DNA of 10,594 nt from Chloroflexota bacterium (lineage in GTDB: Bacteria; Chloroflexota; Anaerolineae; Aggregatilineales; Phototrophicaceae): positions 1-10,594 of the forward strand of contig QGUR01000151.1 in assembly GCA_003242205.1 (NCBI GenBank), in the 5' to 3' direction. Below the pieces are notes generated by a model. The model searched no databases. It saw nothing but the letters and a program-made list of their open reading frames with translations, and had not been told where the DNA came from. Positions 7,671 through 10,594 of the stretch are shown piece by piece (position 1 is the first letter of the stretch; every line of letters begins with the position of its first letter). The translations under genes were made by a program, and so were the position numbers.

Positions 7671-7769
7671 GTGTGTACTGCCTCTCAACATGAGCGCCGC
7701 CTGATGACAACGCCAGGTCTGTTCGCCGCATCGGGAAGCCGGCCTCGAACAGGGGCTTTGAAGCGGTGA

Positions 7770-8546
7770 TCAGGTTGCCGCCGGAATAAGGGCGTCCGGC
7801 AGCGCCTGCCCCTCGATCCAGGCGCGCGCCGTTGCATTGAATAATGCCGGGTTTTCGCCGTTCCAGCTGTGATGTACGCCCGGAGCGAAGACGCCAACCG
7901 CTTCCGGCACTTGCCGCGCCAGTCGCGTGACCGAGTGCCGGTTGATCGGGATATCCTTCTCTCCGGTAACGAAGAGCGTTGGCGTCGCAATCGAGCGAAG
8001 GTCATCAGGCAAGGCATAGTCTGCGATCTGTCGCACGATTTGCCTGTACGTGGGAATGGACAGCGCCCTGATGCTTTGCTCGTATGCCGGCATGGCTTCG
8101 GCAGGGAGCTGCAACATGCGGGCGAAGAGGCGTCTGCCAGTGCCGGTTTGCAGCAGCAGCGCCATCACCTGCCCCTGTAGCCGGATTTGCCAGCGCGGGG
8201 GCGCTTCCGCGAACGCGCCTGTCAGGACTGCCCGCTCAAATCGCCGGGGATGCCGGGCGAGCAGATGCAGCCCGACGACGGCCCCCAGCGACATGCCGAT
8301 AAGATGTACCGGCTTGTCGGGAATGGTTTCGTCGATCAGGCAGGCGACCTCATCCGCCACCTGATCGAACGAATCCCATGCGATGTCGCGACTTCCGCCG
8401 TGGCCGGGTAGATCGACATTGAAGCAGTCGTAATCCACGAAATGCCGGATTTGAGCGTGCCACATCCATGGTCCCATCCCCATTCCATGCAGGAACACGA
8501 TCGCGGCGGCATCCGGATTCCCGCTGCGCTCATACGTCAGCTTCAT
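7770..8546 (-). CDS. Alpha/beta hydrolase
   Basis: This 258-residue alpha/beta-hydrolase fold protein is probably a small-molecule esterase, lactonase or related cytoplasmic enzyme; the substrate cannot be read from the sequence. The oxyanion-hole motif HGMGMG is at residues 20-25, the DLPGHGGS strand-loop at 45-52 and the nucleophile elbow GMSLG at 84-88 (Ser86). The acid is likely Asp198 in VTGEKD, and the catalytic His is likely His226 in HHSWNGENPALFN. All three triad positions are present, so the enzyme should be active. No signal peptide is seen. I chose the ATG at 8546 because GAGGAGG sits 6 nt upstream and the family usually begins right at this strand. Earlier in-frame starts would cover that ribosome site and add a basic tail unlike the family. 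The gene starts inside the end of the regulator gene (17-bp overlap), pointing to translational coupling and shared control. Confidence 0.9.
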   Translation of the reverse strand: MKLTYERSGNPDAAAIVFLHGMGMGPWMWHAQIRHFVDYDCFNVDLPGHGGSRDIAWDSFDQVADEVACLIDETIPDKPVHLIGMSLGAVVGLHLLARHPRRFERAVLTGAFAEAPPRWQIRLQGQVMALLLQTGTGRRLFARMLQLPAEAMPAYEQSIRALSIPTYRQIVRQIADYALPDDLRSIATPTLFVTGEKDIPINRHSVTRLARQVPEAVGVFAPGVHHSWNGENPALFNATARAWIEGQALPDALIPAAT

Positions 8547-9099
8547 CGGTTTCCTCCTCATTAGCGGGAGGCAACGCTGCGTCTGGCATGACAATGCCCG
8601 TGAACGACCATGGCCGCACATTCGCATCGGTTGCCTGCCGCGCTGCATCCTGAAAGTTCGCAAACAGGGCGTCCAGTTGGCGGTTTAACGCCTGAAGTTC
8701 CTCTACTGTCAGATAGAGCCGTTGCTGCCGGTAGAACGCGGGCGGGATGCCGTCCTGCGGATGGGACAGGGAGCGCCTGAAATCGGCCAGCAGCGAGGCG
8801 ATGAGCGTCGTGAAAAGCTGTTCGTGCTGTTCGGGCGGCAGTGAGGCAGACGTCTCCATGTCGATGCGTCCCGCGCCGCTGGTCAGGGTCAGAGCGCGTT
8901 CGATCGTCCCCCGCACCTTGCTTTCGCGTACTACCGTCAGAATGCCGCCTTCCAGCAGTAGATTGATGTGCCGGTAGAGCGTGGTCTGCGCGACGTCCGG
9001 CAGCAAATCGGCCAGTTGCTGTGTTGTCAGCACCCGGTTGGCCAGCGCCAGCATCACGCGCATGCGAACCGGGTGCAGGATGAGTTTCATGCGATCCAT
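8530..9099 (-). CDS. ArsR-like winged-helix transcriptional regulator
   Basis: This is a 189-residue probable DNA-binding regulator. Residues 1-72 form a winged helix: LHPVRMRVMLALANRVLTT is the usual first helix of ArsR/HTH_20 proteins. The recognition helix region is LADLLPDVAQTTLYRHINLL (29-48), and the wing follows (GILTVVRESKVRGTIERALTL). The C-terminal part (about 90-165) is helical and lacks an obvious metal site such as the ArsR CxC, so a small-molecule ligand or protein signal is more likely than a metal. The frame is open back to a TTG at 9138, but the promoter -10 lies at 9126-9131. I therefore place the start at ATG 9099, with AAAAGGG 6 nt upstream; ATG 9090 is a lesser alternative. 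The gene overlaps the hydrolase, and a palindrome on its own promoter suggests autoregulation. The function of the pair is unknown to me. Confidence 0.85.
   Translation of the reverse strand: MDRMKLILHPVRMRVMLALANRVLTTQQLADLLPDVAQTTLYRHINLLLEGGILTVVRESKVRGTIERALTLTSGAGRIDMETSASLPPEQHEQLFTTLIASLLADFRRSLSHPQDGIPPAFYRQQRLYLTVEELQALNRQLDALFANFQDAARQATDANVRPWSFTGIVMPDAALPPANEEETDEADV
8547..8559 (-). promoter_or_regulatory. Strong ribosome binding site of the hydrolase
   Basis: Reading the reverse strand, GAGGAGG (8559 to 8553) lies 6 nt before ATG 8546. It is inside the last codons of the regulator gene and decides the hydrolase start over the in-frame ATG at 8561, which overlaps this element. 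Confidence 0.75.
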
Positions 9100-9120
9100 G
9101 AGCAGCCCTTTTGTTTCCTT

Positions 9121-9144
9121 TATTGAATATATTTCCAATATTGG
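9121..9144. promoter_or_regulatory. Palindromic operator candidate for the ArsR-like regulator
   Basis: TATTGAATATATTTCCAATA (9121-9140) is an imperfect palindrome: 16 of 20 positions agree with the reverse complement, with perfect TATTG/CAATA ends. A second, perfect palindrome CCAATATTGG (9135-9144) overlaps its right end. Together they cover the -10 box and part of the spacer of the reverse-strand promoter, where a bound dimer would block RNA polymerase. Assignment to the neighbouring regulator is inference from position. Confidence 0.55.
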
Positions 9145-9154
9145 GAAAAGTCAA
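9126..9154 (-). promoter_or_regulatory. Sigma-70 promoter of the regulator-hydrolase operon
   Basis: On the reverse strand, TTGACT (9154 to 9149, five of six consensus bases) is followed by a 17-bp spacer and TATATT (9131 to 9126, five of six). Transcription would start near 9119, giving a leader of about 20 nt before ATG 9099. It is the best-matching promoter in the window when both boxes are counted. Confidence 0.72.
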
Positions 9155-9195
9155 GTAGGGAGGAATATCCTGTGCTCAGAATTGCGGGCGGCGCA

Positions 9196-9218
9196 GCGCA
9201 AGGCAAAGCCTTTTGCGC
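9196..9218 (+). other. Small hairpin in the leader region of the Nudix-GNAT gene
   Basis: GCGC-AAGGC (9196-9204), loop AAA, then GCCTT-TT-GCGC (9208-9218) form a 9-bp stem interrupted by a TT bulge. No T-run follows. Its role is unknown. The promoter of the downstream gene is not obvious: TAAGAT (9219-9224) is a weak -10 candidate without a good -35, and TTGGGA (9141-9146) with TATCCT (9166-9171) has a 19-bp spacer. Confidence 0.3.
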
Positions 9219-9254
9219 TAAGATGATTCATGTAGCGACAGGTGGGATAGAGGC

Positions 9255-10223
9255 ATGGCGCAGTTAACGTATTGCCCTGTTTGCGGGCACAGGCTGGGAT
9301 CGCGCGAGGAAGGCGGGCGGCTGCGGCAGGCCTGCCCGAACTGTGGTTACGTACATTACGACAATCCGGTTCCCGCCGTTGGTCTGTTGATCGAAAAGGA
9401 CGGCGGTATCGTGCTCATCCGGCGGGCGAACCCGCCACACAAGGGCGAATGGACGCTGCCGAGCGGTTTCATCGAAGCGGACGAGAGCGCCGAAGAAGCG
9501 GCCATTCGTGAAGCCGAAGAGGAAACCGGCCTCAAAATCGAAATTATCGAGATGGCCGGGGTCAATTCGTTTCCGGAAGGCCCGCCTGTCAGCGGGATCA
9601 TGATTTTCTTTCGCGGGCGAGCGATCGGCGGCGAGTTGCGCGGCGGTGACGACGCGACCGAGGCGGCGGTTTTCAAGCCGGGTGAGATTCCCCGGTTGCC
9701 GTTTCGCACGCACCGCGAGGCGGTCGCCCAGTGGCTGGCGCAAAGGCAGAACGGCAAACCACGCAGCGAACGTCAACTGGACAAAGAAGATTTTTTCATC
9801 CGGCCTGCCGAACTCGGCGATGGCGACGAGATCATGGGCCTGCTGGCGCTCATTCCGGCGAACCGTGGAATGACGGCTGAGGAGCGCAGGCAGGCATGGT
9901 TTCGCCTGCGCGAACCTGCGGGACTTGAGGTGTTCGTGGCTCAGACGCGGCAGGAGCCGTCGCTGATTGTCGGTTTCATCGCCCTGTCGGTCGTGCGGAC
10001 GCTGACTGAAGGGCGCGGTTACATCAACGACATGGCGGTTCTGCCGACGTACCAGCGCCGGGGCATTGGCGCGGCGTTATTAGAAGCGGTTATGCGTCGT
10101 GCTGACCGCCTTAACCTGCGGACGCTGATGGTCAACGTTGGGCGCGCCAACGAATCGGCCCGCGCCTTCTATGCGGCCCTCGGCTTTTCGGAAGAGCCGG
10201 TGATGCATCTCAGGCTGAAGTAG
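9255..10223 (+). CDS. Zinc-ribbon Nudix hydrolase fused to a GNAT acetyltransferase
   Basis: This 322-residue protein has three parts. A zinc ribbon (C7, C10, C27, C30) is like that of NudC/NADH pyrophosphatase and ADP-ribose-type Nudix proteins. A Nudix domain (about 38-165) carries a complete Nudix box at 71-93 (G71, E77, R85-E86, E89-E90, G92), the Mg-binding site that cleaves nucleoside diphosphates linked to another group. A GNAT domain (about 181-322) has the acetyl-CoA-binding motif QRRGIG at 267-272 after the strand INDMAVLPTY, and the late motif NESARAFYAALGF at 299-311. Both catalytic cores look intact. Substrates are not evident; the zinc ribbon favours NAD-related or ADP-ribose-like compounds for the Nudix half. 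The ATG at 9255 fits the first Cys pair and has AGGTGGG (9240-9246) 8 nt upstream. The gene is divergent from the regulator operon and overlaps the next convergent gene by 14 bp. Confidence 0.93.
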   Translation: MAQLTYCPVCGHRLGSREEGGRLRQACPNCGYVHYDNPVPAVGLLIEKDGGIVLIRRANPPHKGEWTLPSGFIEADESAEEAAIREAEEETGLKIEIIEMAGVNSFPEGPPVSGIMIFFRGRAIGGELRGGDDATEAAVFKPGEIPRLPFRTHREAVAQWLAQRQNGKPRSERQLDKEDFFIRPAELGDGDEIMGLLALIPANRGMTAEERRQAWFRLREPAGLEVFVAQTRQEPSLIVGFIALSVVRTLTEGRGYINDMAVLPTYQRRGIGAALLEAVMRRADRLNLRTLMVNVGRANESARAFYAALGFSEEPVMHLRLK

Positions 10224-10594
10224 CCGCCAACGCCAGCCGCAGGCTGTCATAGCCGTGCTGTCCGGTCACCCCCAGTTGGCGCTGCGGATCGCGGATGGCT
10301 AGCGCCAGATCGCGCATGCCAGCCTGAATGCAGGTGCGATAGAGCGCGGTTTTGCCCTCCGGCGCGCGGCTGAGATAGCGCCTGAGCGCGTCCTGATCGG
10401 CCTGTTCTGCCTGTGGCTGCGGCACAACCTCTCCCGGCAGATAGTCCGTCAGGGCGTCCGCTTCAAGCGGCGCGTAAATCTCGATGGAAGTCGGAACCCA
10501 CTCGCGCAGCGTCACATAGCCGCGCTCGAACGCCAGCTTCACGGTCGTTTGCTCGGTTTTGCCGGAGTGCGTAAAGCCGTGATAGAAGTGCGCG
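10210..10594 (-). CDS. Probable Gfo/Idh/MocA family oxidoreductase, C-terminal part
   Basis: The reverse-strand frame is open to the window end, so only the last 127 residues are visible and the start lies outside. Segments such as FYHGFTHSGKTEQTTVKLAF, ERGYVTLREWVPTSIEI and the tail LALAIRDPQRQLGVTGQHGYDSLRLALAA resemble the C-terminal sheet domain and final helix of NAD(P)-dependent sugar or polyol dehydrogenases of this family. The Rossmann fold that would confirm the family is off the window, so the call rests on remembered family resemblance alone. Its stop codon lies inside the end of the convergent Nudix-GNAT gene (14-bp tail-to-tail overlap), leaving no room for a separate terminator. 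Confidence 0.6.
   Translation of the reverse strand, partial: AHFYHGFTHSGKTEQTTVKLAFERGYVTLREWVPTSIEIYAPLEADALTDYLPGEVVPQPQAEQADQDALRRYLSRAPEGKTALYRTCIQAGMRDLALAIRDPQRQLGVTGQHGYDSLRLALAATSA

Noticed and set aside
7737..7762. Hairpin-like AAGCC...GGCTT as a terminator for the reverse-strand hydrolase
   Set aside because: The stem is short with a two-base bulge, and no T-run follows on the reverse strand; the stem at 7645-7665 is a better candidate.
8547..8663. Longer hydrolase with 39 extra N-terminal residues
   Set aside because: The added sequence is basic and unlike the family, it lies within the regulator gene, and the strong ribosome site points to ATG 8546.
9100..9138. Longer regulator starting at TTG 9138
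   Set aside because: That codon is upstream of the predicted transcription start and inside the palindrome; ATG 9099 has a better ribosome site.

Overview
This is a GC-rich bacterial chromosomal window with dense, short-spaced genes. A one-piece glycyl-tRNA synthetase (alpha and beta fused), followed by DNA primase and a primary sigma factor carrying an extra segment in region 3, suggests a member of the Chloroflexota, probably close to the Anaerolineae. That placement is inferred from remembered family features, not from a database search. Most of the window is ordinary core genome. I see no mobile element, CRISPR array, tRNA, rRNA or defence island.

Layout. Bases 1-642 hold the 3' part of a cation diffusion facilitator (metal efflux) gene. 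Bases 744-7630 form a forward core block: glyQS (744-3752), dnaG (3878-5971) and rpoD (5981-7630). It is closed by a strong intrinsic terminator at 7645-7670. dnaG and rpoD are only 9 bp apart and should be one transcript. A 125-bp gap before dnaG holds two interlocking inverted repeats and a clear TTGCAT-17-TATAAT promoter. The block resembles the macromolecular synthesis operons of other bacteria; Bacillus keeps the order glyQ-glyS-(two genes)-dnaG-sigA. It joins translation, replication priming and housekeeping transcription.

Bases 7671-7769 contain no gene that I can support. Bases 7770-9099 are a reverse-strand two-gene operon: an ArsR-like winged-helix regulator overlapping by 17 bp a small alpha/beta hydrolase. 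It is driven by a good sigma-70 promoter (TTGACT-17-TATATT) that overlaps a palindromic operator candidate, so it is probably autoregulated. Divergent from it, 9255-10223 encodes a three-part protein: zinc ribbon, Nudix hydrolase and GNAT acetyltransferase. Its 3' end overlaps by 14 bp the 3' end of a convergent reverse-strand gene that runs off the window and looks like the C-terminal part of a Gfo/Idh/MocA oxidoreductase.

The points most worth a second look are the interlocking repeats before dnaG, the Nudix-GNAT fusion, the palindromic operator of the regulator-hydrolase pair, the primase zinc site with CxxxC spacing, and the sigma factor insertion. I found nothing that amounts to a new biological system.
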